Assembly (NCBI GenBank): GCA_040269895.1
Contig: CP158568.1
Span: 1,364,001 to 1,428,000 of the forward strand
Direction of reading: 5' to 3'
Length of the DNA: 64,000 bases
Origin: Ancalomicrobiaceae bacterium S20
Lineage (GTDB): Bacteria > Pseudomonadota > Alphaproteobacteria > Rhizobiales > Ancalomicrobiaceae
Shown: in pieces, positions 18,801 through 26,742 of the stretch
Position numbering within the stretch: the stretch's first letter is position 1
Layout of the letters: each line of letters begins with the position of its first letter
Position numbers and translations under genes: made by a program
Notes under the pieces: model-generated
The model's database searches: none
What the model saw: the letters and a program-made list of their open reading frames with translations, nothing else
Told to the model about the DNA's origin: nothing

Positions 18801-20707
18801 CGCTGCAGATCGGCAACGGCGGCACGACGGGTTCGATCCAAGGCAACGTCGCCAACAGTGGAACGCTCGCGTTCAACCGCGCGGACGACGTGATTTTCGC
18901 CGGCGTCATCTCCGGAACCGGCTCGCTGGAGCAGAAGGGCACCGGCACGCTGATCCTGACCGGCGACAACACCTATACCGGCGTCACCACCGTGTCGTCC
19001 GGCACCCTGCAGATCGGCAATGGCGGCACCACCGGCTCGATCGCCGGCAATGTCGTCAACAACGCAAACCTGGTGTTCAACCGCTCGGATACGTACCGCT
19101 TCGGCGGGACGATCACCGGCGCGGGTTCGGTGACGTTCAAGGGCGGCACGGTGCTGTTCTCGGCGCCCTACAGCGGCTCCGTCACGGTCGATACCTCCAT
19201 GGTGCAGCTGCAGCCGGGAACGACGACCACGTCGCCGTTCACGGTCGGCTCCGGCGGCCTGCTCGGCGGTTCGGCGAACATCGGCAGCCTGACCGCGAAC
19301 ACGGGCGGCACGGTGGCGCCTGGCTATTCGCCCGGCACGCTGACCGTGAACGGCCCGGTGGCCTTCAATGCCGGCTCGGTCTATGCCGCGGACGTGGCGC
19401 CGAATGGCGATCACGACCTCATCGCCGCCACCGGGAGCGCGACGATCACCCAGGGCGCCGTCCTGCGCGTGTCGAAGTATGGCAGCGGCGCCTATCCGGT
19501 CGGTGCGAGCTACACGGTGCTGACCGCCGCCGGCGGCGTCACCGGCCGCTTCATCCTGACCGGCGACACGAGCGTCTCGGCCTTTTACGCGCTGGCCGAC
19601 GAATATTCGGCCAATGCGGTCACGCTCCGGAGCGTCCAGACCCGATCCTTCGCCTCGGTCGCGCAGACGCCGAACCAGATCGCCACGGCCGGTGCGCTCC
19701 AGGGCCTCACCGCGGGCAACAGCCTGCGCGACGCGGTCGCGGCCTCGACGACCGAAGCGGCCGCGCGCGCCAGCTTCGATCAGCTGTCCGGCGAGGTCTA
19801 TGGATCGGTCAAGACTGCGCTGATCGACGACAGCCGCTTCGTCCGCGAGGCGACGGCGGCGCGTCTGGAGGCGGCGGGTCGCGGCGCACCGGCCGTCTGG
19901 ATGCGCGGATATGGCGTGTTCGGTTCCATGACCGGCGACGGCAACGCCGTCGGCGCGGACCGGACCAGCCGGGGCGTGTTCATCGGCGCGGATGCGGCCG
20001 TGAACGACACGTTCCGTCTCGGCTTCATCGGCGGCTACGGCCGCCTGAACCTGCGTCTCAACGAGGGCCGCGGCTCGGCGAGTGCCGACACCTACAGCTT
20101 CGGCGTCTACGGGGCCGGCCAGTGGGACGCGCTCGGCGTCAGCTTCGGCGCCAACCACGCCTGGCATGATCTGACGGCGAGCCGGTCGGTCAGCCTCTCC
20201 GGGTTCGGCAACGCGCTGTCGTCGACGTCCAGCGCCCGCACGACGCAAGCCTATGGCGAGGTCAACTACACGGTCGCGTTCGCCGACATGGCGTTCAAGC
20301 CCTTCGCGGGGCTCGCCTATGTCAACGTGAACAGCGGCGGCTTCGGCGAGACCGGCGGTTCCGCCGCGCTCACCGTGCGCGGCTCGACCACGGATACGGT
20401 GTTCACGAACATCGGCATCCGGGCGAGCCGGACGTTCGATCTCTACGGGACGGCCATCACCGCCAACGGCATGGTGGCGTGGCGCCACGACCTCAACAAG
20501 ACCGTGCCGACCAGCATCAACGCCTTCTCCGGCGGCGGCGCCTTTGCCGTCTCCGGGCTGCCGGTGGCGCGCGATGTCGCGGGCATCGAGGCGGGCTTCA
20601 GCGCCGCGCTCAGCCCGTCCGCGACCTTCAGCGTCAACTTCAGCGGTCAGTATGGCTCGGGCGTCGCCAATCAGGGCGTCAATGCGAGCCTGAGCATCAA
20701 GTTCTGA
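15809..20707 (+). CDS. Autotransporter outer membrane beta-barrel protein with PATR repeats
   Basis: The 1632-residue protein has a signal peptide (about residues 1-28, ending VPASA). A very Gly/Thr/Ser-rich passenger follows that should fold as a beta-helix. Six 68-residue passenger-associated repeats (TYTGGTT...GTLQIGNGG...) cover about residues 715-1122. The C-terminal autotransporter barrel of about 270 residues starts near WMRGYGVFGS and ends in the outer-membrane-type sequence NASLSIKF with a terminal Phe. It is a type Va secreted or surface-displayed protein, probably an adhesin or surface coat; no catalytic or receptor-binding domain is visible. It is a single-gene unit closed by a perfect palindrome. 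Confidence 0.93.
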   Translation: MKLFGSTLLTSTALCSILVGVGAVPASAQSLPDLSVSAPAPGATSTPSGNLSINHLFVGNGNGESGTLNIGSGITVNAASYGVIGNQTGAVGTVNVTGSGAILNVSTSLRVGDAGSGTMTMSGGATGTVTGYVYVGGADTGSLSLSGVGTMLTMDGLSMRTSGAVTSSISITGGAVLNDTLGFYAVGPASITVSGAGSELRVGTRSNQQVTWANTDGWFSPDSRQIEISNGALLDADGSYIGGDGTATMVVTGTGTRWLNGLPLYIGGTGNGNPGNGTVTVSAGAYVRSATSAVGVDPGATGTLTITGSGTIYEVVPNAAQSSPGNFRAGFNGTGTVTVSDGALLKAANQINIATNTGSVGVINIGAAEGTAAAAAGTLNGGTLGVVFGDGAGTLVFNHTDTNYVFDQKMSGPGATIKHIAGVTHLTGDSSGLTANAAVSGGQLYADGNLGGTAFNVTGGSLGGTGTVGAVTIGNGASLNGTQGSGLTLSALTLNAGASMNVTLGAPSTTGVFTVNGNVTLNGTLNVTGSTGFGAGLYRIINYTGSLTDNGFALGTRPSGFVGALQTAVAGQVNIVVDSANAPTLFWNGSTTSPTGTIVGGSGTWTAGATTNWINQAGTISQAWNSAFAVFQGAAGTVTVDSTAGLVSATGMQFVTSGYTVTGGPVTLTGSAQIRVGDGTNAGAATTARIDSVLAGSAGLEKTDLGTLILTGTNTYTGGTTISAGTLQIGNGGATGSIQGNIANNGTLAFNRSDAVTFAGAISGTGAVVQNGAGTLILTGDSTYTGGTTVSAGTLQIGSGGTTGSIAGDVVNNASVAFRRANDVTFGGAMSGTGSLTQQGAGTLILTGANTHTGGTTIASGTLQIGNAGSTGSLAGNVTNNGTLAFNRSDATTFAGVVSGTGSLVQKGAGTVALTAANTYTGGTTIAAGTLQIGNGGTTGSIQGNVTDNGTLAFNRSDAMTFAGVVSGTGSLVQRGAGTVALTAANTYTGGTTIAAGTLQIGNGGTTGSIQGNVANSGTLAFNRADDVIFAGVISGTGSLEQKGTGTLILTGDNTYTGVTTVSSGTLQIGNGGTTGSIAGNVVNNANLVFNRSDTYRFGGTITGAGSVTFKGGTVLFSAPYSGSVTVDTSMVQLQPGTTTTSPFTVGSGGLLGGSANIGSLTANTGGTVAPGYSPGTLTVNGPVAFNAGSVYAADVAPNGDHDLIAATGSATITQGAVLRVSKYGSGAYPVGASYTVLTAAGGVTGRFILTGDTSVSAFYALADEYSANAVTLRSVQTRSFASVAQTPNQIATAGALQGLTAGNSLRDAVAASTTEAAARASFDQLSGEVYGSVKTALIDDSRFVREATAARLEAAGRGAPAVWMRGYGVFGSMTGDGNAVGADRTSRGVFIGADAAVNDTFRLGFIGGYGRLNLRLNEGRGSASADTYSFGVYGAGQWDALGVSFGANHAWHDLTASRSVSLSGFGNALSSTSSARTTQAYGEVNYTVAFADMAFKPFAGLAYVNVNSGGFGETGGSAALTVRGSTTDTVFTNIGIRASRTFDLYGTAITANGMVAWRHDLNKTVPTSINAFSGGGAFAVSGLPVARDVAGIEAGFSAALSPSATFSVNFSGQYGSGVANQGVNASLSIKF
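17951..19174 (+). repeat. Six tandem 204-bp repeats within the autotransporter passenger
   Basis: Copies begin at 17951, 18155, 18359, 18563, 18767 and 18971, each exactly 204 bp (68 codons). The second half of copy 3 and the whole of copy 4 are nearly identical, as are copy 4 and the first half of copy 5. This points to recent unequal exchange. Copies 1, 2 and 6 are more diverged. The last copy decays into unique sequence near its end. Confidence 0.93.
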
Positions 20708-20715
20708 GTGGAAGC

Positions 20716-20743
20716 ATCGCCGTGCCCGGCCGGGCACGGCGAT
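20716..20743. terminator. 28-bp perfect palindrome between convergent genes
   Basis: The 28 bases are a perfect palindrome whose left arm begins ATCGCCGTGCCCGG, starting 8 bp after the autotransporter stop. It could fold as a GC-rich hairpin from either strand. The DUF2161 gene converges on it from the right, so a bidirectional terminator is the simplest reading. There is no clear T run on either strand. Confidence 0.6.
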
Positions 20744-20816
20744 CCTCCAATGAGGCCTTGGCCGGGGCGCGAGCCGACAACGAACGCGGTCGCGCCGCGC
20801 CGGCAGGCGTCGGCAT

Positions 20817-21533
20817 TCAGGCCGTATGGCCCGATTCGCGAGTGACCGCTTCGGGTCGAGCCAGGTCGCTCGGCTCGGCGATCGTCGGTGCGGGCCACTT
20901 GGCGAGCGCCGTACGGCCCGGCTCTGTCAGTCCGTAGAGACCTCGTTCGATCCGCTCGAACCAGCCATAGACATTGCTCTGTAGGATCTTGGCGGCGTCA
21001 GGGGCGAGGCTGCGGAGATCGCGGGGACGGGCCGGGGCGTCGGCGAGGGCGTTGGCGACGACGAGCGCCTGCTGGCGATAGGCCGTCATCTGGGGCGTTC
21101 GCGTCGAGCCGCCCATGTTCGGATCGCCGGTGCGCCGACGATGCTCCTCGACGAGGCGAGACCGTCGTTTCCCATCCCGCCGCGGCTTCCAGGCCTCCGG
21201 CTCGACGATGACGTCGACCCGACCGGAGGTCGCGACAACGAGCAGCCCGAAACCGAGAAACCGGCACAGCTTCTTGACCCGCGCATCGCTCTCGCGACCA
21301 CGCCCGCGTTTGGAGGCGGCAACGGCGAGCCAGACTTCGTCGCAGGCGGATGTGCGTTCGACGCCCTGCAACACCAGCTCGAGCGTGAAGTTGCGCTTCA
21401 ACTCGCCGATGACGACCAGTTCGGGTGTTCCGTCGGACAAGGCCACGAGATCGCAGCCGCGCACCTCTCCTTTGACCTCGAGGCCGAGGCCTTCGAGGTG
21501 ACGCTTCACGGGAAGATAGAGGTCGGTTTCCAA
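20817..21533 (-). CDS. DUF2161 family protein with PD-(D/E)XK-like nuclease fold
   Basis: The recognisable domain starts at ETDLYLPVKRHLEGLGLEVKG and runs through GCDLVAL and VVIGELKRNF. These carry the Asp and Glu-x-Lys of a PD-(D/E)XK nuclease-like core. The C-terminal part (PRDLRSLAPDAAKILQSNVYGWFERIERGLYGLT) looks like a winged-helix domain. The frame stays open to 21809 but has no upstream homology. The TTG at 21533 follows a GAGGGG ribosome-binding site and gives the usual family N-terminus (238 residues). The gene converges on the autotransporter gene and tRNA-Ser lies behind it. The substrate and biological role of the family are unknown. Confidence 0.7.
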   Translation of the reverse strand: METDLYLPVKRHLEGLGLEVKGEVRGCDLVALSDGTPELVVIGELKRNFTLELVLQGVERTSACDEVWLAVAASKRGRGRESDARVKKLCRFLGFGLLVVATSGRVDVIVEPEAWKPRRDGKRRSRLVEEHRRRTGDPNMGGSTRTPQMTAYRQQALVVANALADAPARPRDLRSLAPDAAKILQSNVYGWFERIERGLYGLTEPGRTALAKWPAPTIAEPSDLARPEAVTRESGHTA

Positions 21534-21901
21534 CGGGGACGCCCCTCGGCCGAGCAGACACACGGAAAATTTCGGGCGAGCTTGGCGAAGGGTCGTTAAC
21601 AAAGCGACGGCAACGCGTCCACGACTTCGCACGCCGATCGGAGGCAGACCACGCGTCACTCCACTCCTGACGGAGCCACGTTCTCTCTGTCCGGATCCAC
21701 CATCGATCGACGATCGAGCGCCCCCCAAGGGGTACGGAAAACGGCGGTCGCGAGACACCTCAGCGGTTCCGGCCTGCACTTGGGCGCCGAAGGGTGCTCG
21801 TAGTGCCACGCGGGATGGCGGTGCTGATAAGCCCCGGCAATATCAAACCAATTGGCACCCGAAAGCGCTTGGCTCGATTGTCGCGTCAGATCGATGGAGA
21901 A

Positions 21902-21992
21902 TGGCGGAGTCGGAGGGATTCGAACCCTCGATACCTTTTTAGGGTATGCTCATTTAGCAAACGAGTGCCTTCAGCCTCTCGGCCACGACTCC
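21902..21992 (-). tRNA. tRNA-Ser (anticodon GCU)
   Basis: The minus strand folds into a class II tRNA of 91 nt including the encoded CCA. The acceptor stem pairs GGAGTCG with CGACTCC, followed by the G discriminator used by serine tRNAs. The anticodon loop reads TTGCTAA (anticodon GCT), there is a long variable arm, and the T loop is TTCGAAT. It decodes AGC and AGU. Confidence 0.95.
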
Positions 21993-22419
21993 GTGGCGGT
22001 CTCTATGCCTCACCGGGGACGGCATTTCAAGACGCCTGTCCGGAATGGCCGATCACCGTCCCCGATTGTTTCTGTCGAGCCTCTCCGGCCCGTCCCGGCG
22101 GGATGGGGTCTTTCGCGTCGCATGCCATGCCATGCCACACCCTCGGCCGACCGTCGTTGTGTCACGCTCGCTGTCGATGCCGCTCGGCCCCGCTTCGCCG
22201 CGGGGCGGGCGTGGTTCGGCATGCAAGGGGTTTCGGCGCGGACGCTGCGGCCGACGCGGCCTCCTCGGTGCCGATGTCGAGGATCCTGCACGGGGCCGCT
22301 GCGTGAGCGCGCCGATCGGCCGACTCGGGCTATGCTCGCATGCCTGTTCGCCCCGGCGCCGCCATGATCGGCGTGCAGGAGCGTCGCTCCCTTGCCGCCA
22401 CCCTGGACATCCGCCGCCC
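21993..22419. other. Gap between tRNA-Ser and the CAP lipoprotein gene
   Basis: Overlapping frames here run in all directions, as is usual in very GC-rich DNA, but none has a domain, a ribosome-binding site or a plausible start. It should contain the leftward tRNA promoter and the rightward lipoprotein promoter. No clear consensus could be fixed for either. Confidence 0.4.
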
Positions 22420-23016
22420 ATGCCGCGCCCGTCTCTGCCGTTCTCGCCCGTCCGCCGTCGTATCCTCGCGCTCGCCTCGACGGCGTCGCTGCTGCCGCTC
22501 GCCGGCTGTGGCAGCCTCGATTTTCTGTCCGGCGACAAGGCCAAGCTCGGCACCACCGTGTCGAGCAAGGCCTATCGCCCGGTCGACCCGGCGCAGGCGG
22601 TCGCGGCAATCAACGCCTATCGTGCGTCGGCCGGCTCGGGGCCGCTGACGCTCGATTCGACCCTCGGCCGCGCGGCGCGCGAATACGCCGAGCACATGGC
22701 CGCCGCGGGCAAGATGAGCCACGCGCTCGATCCGTACGGGCCGATCGACCGGCGCTTGAAGACCATCGGCTATGCCTATGCCACGGCGGGCGAAAACATC
22801 GGCGAGGGCTACCGCGATTTCCCAGAGGTGTTCGAGGGCTGGAAGCGCTCGCCCGCCCATGACCGCGGCATGAAGGATCCCGAGATGACCCATATGGGCA
22901 TCGGCTCGGCCTATAATCCGAACGTGCCCTATCAGGTCTACTGGTGCCTGATCTTCGCCAAGCCGCGCGGCGCCGGCCAGCCGGCGGGGACGGGGCCGTT
23001 CGCCGTGCGCTGGTGA
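22420..23016 (+). CDS. CAP (SCP/PR-1-like) domain lipoprotein
   Basis: A 198-residue protein with an arginine-rich signal segment and a lipobox (LAGC, lipidated Cys30), so it is anchored in the cell envelope. The CAP domain spans about residues 50-190: an AINAYRAS start, REYAEHMAAAGKMSH with the CAP histidine, ATAGENIGEGY, and the HDRGMKDPEMTHMGIG block. The bacterial family (YkwD-like) is linked to envelope stress and secreted functions, but no reaction is established. It appears monocistronic; the AT-rich genes downstream differ in composition. Confidence 0.88.
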   Translation: MPRPSLPFSPVRRRILALASTASLLPLAGCGSLDFLSGDKAKLGTTVSSKAYRPVDPAQAVAAINAYRASAGSGPLTLDSTLGRAAREYAEHMAAAGKMSHALDPYGPIDRRLKTIGYAYATAGENIGEGYRDFPEVFEGWKRSPAHDRGMKDPEMTHMGIGSAYNPNVPYQVYWCLIFAKPRGAGQPAGTGPFAVRW

Positions 23017-23075
23017 TTTCAACAACCTTTGATGATATGTAAATCCGTGTCGTTGCGAGGCGAGCGGGTGCGGTC

Positions 23076-23411
23076 ATGAATGGGTTCTACGCGGGATACT
23101 TTGCCGGCACGGCCGGAAACGGCATCGGGATGTTTATCCTGAACGACGGGGTCTTGACGGGCGCCGACGCATTGGGCGCTCTGTTCGATGGCAGTTATGT
23201 CATCCAAGTTGACGGTCAGCTTTTAGGGAAGGTAACCGTAACAATCCCACCGAACGTAGCCTTGGTGCAGGGCGTTGTCGTTGGATCGAACGGAATGAAG
23301 TATGATGTAGATGTCTCGACAAAAGTCGATCAAATTGAAAAAACGTTTTTGCGCCTTGAGACCCCTGTTGGCCCCGTGAATGTTGCGCTCAAAAAAATCA
23401 GGGGGTTGTGA
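23076..23411 (+). CDS. GrlR-like small beta-barrel protein
   Basis: The 111-residue protein begins MNGFYAGYFAGTAGNGIGMF, followed by a GADALG...FDGSY pattern. This matches the general plan of GrlR-type proteins (MNG.Y..., G.D, GSY). GrlR in enterobacteria is a repressor partner of a type III secretion activator, but the wider family is mostly of unknown role and no secretion genes are near. Its AT-rich composition is unlike the flanking genes. Its stop codon overlaps the next start (TGATG), so the two are coupled. The family call is tentative. Confidence 0.55.
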   Translation: MNGFYAGYFAGTAGNGIGMFILNDGVLTGADALGALFDGSYVIQVDGQLLGKVTVTIPPNVALVQGVVVGSNGMKYDVDVSTKVDQIEKTFLRLETPVGPVNVALKKIRGL

Positions 23412-23974
23412 TGACCTCAAATTTCTATGATTTTCAACTAAAGGATTTGATAAATCTTGCGATCTTGTTGGTAACAATTTTTGCCGTGTACTTCGGTCCA
23501 ATCAGGGCTGTTCAGGTTGCTAAAGAAAATGAGAAGCGAGATCGGTTGATTGGTCAACGCGCCGATCTCTTCGCTGTGCTCATGAAAACTCGTGCGTTTA
23601 GGTTGGGTCAGGAACACGTAAACGCGCTAAACCTTGTTTTGGTGTATTTTCGAGATTGTGCGAACGTTTTGGTTGCGTACAGAGCTTACATCAGCATGTT
23701 CAATGCGGAGAGGATTAATTTCACACAGGAGCGAGATGACAAGTTTATCGAACTTCTTGCTGCTATGGCGTCTGAGCTGGGGTACAATGCTGAAAAGCGC
23801 GATATTGAACAATTAGGTTATTCCCCGCAGGTGTGGTTTGATGATGAGAACAACACTAGGCGGCTGCGTAACCTGTTTATTGAGCTTTTAGAAAACAAGC
23901 GTGGCCTGTCAGTGATCAATTTCCTCCTAAGTGGCTCCGGCTCTGGGCCGTTTCCTCCGACTCCGAAGCAATAG
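23411..23974 (+). CDS. Small membrane protein, DUF6680-like
   Basis: The 187-residue protein has one N-terminal membrane span (about residues 12-30, LINLAILLVTIFAVYFGPI), then a cytoplasmic helical domain: RADLFAVLMKTRAFRLGQEHVNALNLVLVYF. The arrangement 'one span, R..LF..LM.TR, H..ALNLV...F' is what I recall for DUF6680. The function is unknown. It is translationally coupled to the GrlR-like gene and strongly AT-rich (21 G/C of 60 bases in 23401-23460), which suggests the pair arrived by transfer. The ATG at 23411 is preferred over the GTG three bases upstream. Confidence 0.6.
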   Translation: MTSNFYDFQLKDLINLAILLVTIFAVYFGPIRAVQVAKENEKRDRLIGQRADLFAVLMKTRAFRLGQEHVNALNLVLVYFRDCANVLVAYRAYISMFNAERINFTQERDDKFIELLAAMASELGYNAEKRDIEQLGYSPQVWFDDENNTRRLRNLFIELLENKRGLSVINFLLSGSGSGPFPPTPKQ

Positions 23975-24019
23975 CGGCGATCTAGATATCTTCTTTGCTT
24001 TTGATGTGACTGAGCAAAA

Positions 24020-24047
24020 AAAAGCCCCGACCTAAATCGGGGCTTTT
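24020..24047. terminator. Bidirectional Rho-independent terminator
   Basis: AAAAGCCCCGA (24020-24030) and TCGGGGCTTTT (24037-24047) form an 11-bp perfect stem with a 6-nt loop. A-rich sequence lies on the left and a T run on the right, so it can stop the rightward AT-rich pair and the leftward helicase gene. Confidence 0.92.
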
Positions 24048-24071
24048 CGAGATCAGTGGCTTCTTAGGCTA

Positions 24072-25808
24072 TCAGCGGCGATGGCCGCGGCCTTCGCCAC
24101 CCTTGACGAAGTTCGGCAGCGACTGGCCGTCGCGCGGGCCGCGGGCCGGGCGATCCGACTTGCGCTCGCCGGCCGGCTTGCCGCCGGCGTGGTCGCGGTT
24201 GCGGTGCTCGGGGCGGCCGGCCTGGGCGCGATCCCCATGGGGACGCTCGCCATGCGGACGCTCGGCGCGCGCCGGGCGGGCCTCGCGGGTCCGCTCCTCG
24301 TGCGAGGGGCGGGCGTCGGCGTGCGGCGACCAGCCGCCGCGGCCCTCGTTGGCCTGGCCGTTGCCAGCGAAATCGCGGGCCGAGGCCGGCGCGAAGGCCG
24401 GATGCACGTCACGGCCGTCCTCACGCGGTTCGGCGCGACGGCCGCGGCCCTGGCCACCGAAGCCACCGCCGTTGCCGCGACCCTGGCCGCCGAAGCCGCC
24501 ACCATTGCCACGCGACGGACCGCGGCCGCCATGACCGCGCTCGTCGCCGTGCGACGGGCGGCGATTGCGGCCGACCTGCTCGGGACGGCCGTGGCCGTGA
24601 TCGCGGTTGCGCTCGGCGTTCTCTTCCTCGAGACGGTCCTGGGCGGCATGTTCGGAGCGGAACGCCGCGGCGGTCGCGACGCCTTCCGGCATCGGGCGCA
24701 CCGGGATCGGGCGACGGGTCAGTCGCTCGATCTGCTTGAGGAACGAACGCTCCTCGCCGTTGCAGAACGAAACCGCCTCGCCGGACGCGCCGGCGCGGGC
24801 CGTGCGGCCGATGCGGTGGACGTAGGACTCCGGCACGTTCGGCAGGTCGAAATTGACGACGTGGGTGACGCCGTCGACGTCGATGCCGCGCGCGGCGATG
24901 TCGGTCGCGACCAGGATCCGGCAATGGCCGGTCTTGAACGCGCCGAGCGCGCGCTCGCGCTGGCCCTGGCTCTTGTTGCCGTGGATCGCGGCCGACTCGA
25001 TGCCGGCGCGGTCGAGATGCTTCACGACACGGTCGGCGCCATGCTTGGTGCGGGTGAACACGATCACGCGCTGCATGTCGACATTGCGCAGGATCGTCTC
25101 GAGCAGCGGCTGCTTGCGCGCGGTCTCGACGAAGATGACGCTCTGGTCGACGCGCTCGGCGGTCGAGGAGACCGGCGCGACCGCGACCTTGACCGGATTG
25201 GTCAGGAAGGTGTCGGCGAGGCTCGCGATCGGGCCCGGCATGGTGGCCGAGAAGAACAGCGTCTGGCGCTTCTTCGGCACGAGCGTCGCGATGCGGCGGA
25301 GCGCGTGGATGAAGCCGAGGTCGAGCATCTGGTCGGCCTCGTCGAGGACGAGGACTTCCGTGTCGCCGAGGAACACGGCGCTGCGCTCGACAAGGTCGAG
25401 CAGACGGCCGGGCGTGGCGACCAGGATGTCGATGCCGCCCGAGAGGCGACGCTCCTGCTTGCCGATCGGCACGCCGCCGACGACGACCGCGACCGACAGG
25501 CGCAGGTTGCGGCCGTAGGTGTTGAAGCTGTCGGCGATCTGGTTGGCGAGCTCGCGGGTCGGCGACAGCACCAGCACGCGCACGCGGCGCGGGCCGGCGC
25601 GCTTCGGTTCGCGGGCGAGACGGTCGATGATGGGGAGGGCGAAGGCGGCGGTCTTGCCGGTGCCGGTCTGCGCGATGCCGCAGATGTCGCGGCCCTGCAG
25701 CACTTCCGGGATGGCCTTGGCCTGGATCGGGGTCGGGGTGGTATAGCCTTCGGTCGCGAGGGCCTTGAGGATCGGTTCGGCGAGGCCGAGGCTTTCAAAA
25801 TCGGTCAA
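24072..25808 (-). CDS. DEAD-box ATP-dependent RNA helicase, RhlE type
   Basis: The protein has about 578 residues. All helicase motifs are present: the FESLGLAEP and PTPIQ Q-motif, AQTGTGKT (I), PTRELANQ (Ia), TPGRLLD (Ib), DEAD (II), SAT (III), VIFTRTKHGAD (IV), ATDIAARGIDV (V) and HRIGRTARAG (VI). After about residue 380 comes a long Arg/Gly/His-rich tail with GGFGGQGRGNGGG repeats, expected to bind RNA and be disordered. The TTG at 25808 gives the family's normal N-terminus (TDFESLGL); the ATG at 25883 would add 25 unrelated residues. Likely roles are ribosome assembly or RNA decay, especially in the cold. Confidence 0.9.
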   Translation of the reverse strand: MTDFESLGLAEPILKALATEGYTTPTPIQAKAIPEVLQGRDICGIAQTGTGKTAAFALPIIDRLAREPKRAGPRRVRVLVLSPTRELANQIADSFNTYGRNLRLSVAVVVGGVPIGKQERRLSGGIDILVATPGRLLDLVERSAVFLGDTEVLVLDEADQMLDLGFIHALRRIATLVPKKRQTLFFSATMPGPIASLADTFLTNPVKVAVAPVSSTAERVDQSVIFVETARKQPLLETILRNVDMQRVIVFTRTKHGADRVVKHLDRAGIESAAIHGNKSQGQRERALGAFKTGHCRILVATDIAARGIDVDGVTHVVNFDLPNVPESYVHRIGRTARAGASGEAVSFCNGEERSFLKQIERLTRRPIPVRPMPEGVATAAAFRSEHAAQDRLEEENAERNRDHGHGRPEQVGRNRRPSHGDERGHGGRGPSRGNGGGFGGQGRGNGGGFGGQGRGRRAEPREDGRDVHPAFAPASARDFAGNGQANEGRGGWSPHADARPSHEERTREARPARAERPHGERPHGDRAQAGRPEHRNRDHAGGKPAGERKSDRPARGPRDGQSLPNFVKGGEGRGHRR

Positions 25809-26206
25809 CGGGTGCTCTTTCGAAGCAAAGACCCGCGTGCCGCTTCGGGGACGCTCCCACGAAGACGGTCGCTCACGGGTCATGAGAATGACGACCCGCG
25901 TGATCTAGGGCAGTCGAGCGATTGATCGCGAACAAGAGGACCGGGGCAGGCTCGATTGAGGAAAGAGCCGATCACGCCACGCCGGTCTGCCGCAACTTGT
26001 TCGAAGCGGCGACGCGTGAGACGTATATGCGCGCTTCGATGGCCGGGGTCAAGGGCGATGCTGCAACGCCGCAAATCGTCTGAGCCGAAACGGTGAACGG
26101 TTTTGGACGCGCGTTTTGTCCGGCTCATTACGGAATGGCGGGCGCGCAGCCTGGCGGCACGCGACATTGGAGCGCGGACGAGGGGCTGACGGCGCGGGGA
26201 GTTGCG
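25809..26206. other. Divergent gap between helicase and TfoX-like genes
   Basis: About 400 bp carry the leftward helicase leader and the rightward TfoX-like promoter. A long 5' leader is common for cold-induced DEAD-box helicases. I see no terminator, tRNA or clear operator in it. Confidence 0.4.
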
Positions 26207-26608
26207 ATGGACCAGGGATTGATCGAGCTGATCCGCGAACTGGCCGAGCCGATCGGCGGCGTCGCGATGAAGCGCATGTTCGGCGGCGTCGGGCTGTTTC
26301 GCGATGGCCGCATGTTCGGGATCGTCGTCGCCGACGTGCTCTATTTCAAGGTCGATGCCGAGAGCGCCCACCTGTTCGAGGCCGAGGCGCTGGAGCCGTT
26401 CGGCTATACGGCCAAGACCGGCGAGCGTGTCGTGATGAGCTATCGGCGCGCGCCGGAGCGGGTGTTCGACGACCCGGACGAGTTTCTGATCTGGGCCCGT
26501 CACGGCATCGGCGCGGCGATGCGCAGCGCGGAGAAGCCGACCCGCAAGCCTGCGAAGCCGCGGGCCAAGGCCGGGTCGGTGCGCAAGGCGGAGCCGCCGG
26601 ACCTGTGA
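26207..26608 (+). CDS. TfoX N-terminal domain protein
   Basis: A 133-residue protein with the TfoX N-terminal fold: IGGVAMKRMFGGVGLFRDGRM and a VLYFKVDAES strand are diagnostic. A Lys/Pro/Arg-rich tail (residues about 105-133) follows. The start at 26207 has CGGGGA upstream; the longer frame from 26093 lacks similarity. In gamma-proteobacteria full TfoX/Sxy activates competence genes with CRP. The stand-alone N-terminal domain is widespread in alphaproteobacteria and its job is not known. Confidence 0.87.
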   Translation: MDQGLIELIRELAEPIGGVAMKRMFGGVGLFRDGRMFGIVVADVLYFKVDAESAHLFEAEALEPFGYTAKTGERVVMSYRRAPERVFDDPDEFLIWARHGIGAAMRSAEKPTRKPAKPRAKAGSVRKAEPPDL

Positions 26609-26742
26609 GCGGAGTGGAGGCTTCCGTTACGATCGGTTGCGGCTCCGCGCATTCGAGGGCATAACCGCGGCCTCGCCGCCGGGCTCGCCCGGCGCCCGAA
26701 CGATCCGCCGGACAAAGCAATCCGGCCAGACGAGGACGTCCC

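Noticed and set aside
18155-18972. CRISPR-like periodic array
   Set aside because: The period is 204 bp, there are no unique spacers, and the units are in-frame coding repeats of the autotransporter.
15950-20737. A 1595-codon open frame on the minus strand opposite the autotransporter
   Set aside because: It mirrors the repeat array of the plus-strand gene, has no domain and is an effect of GC-rich codon bias. The plus strand has a signal peptide, PATR repeats and barrel.
23076-23411. Evidence for a type III secretion system from the GrlR-like gene
   Set aside because: No secretion genes occur in the window and GrlR-like folds are widespread outside such systems.
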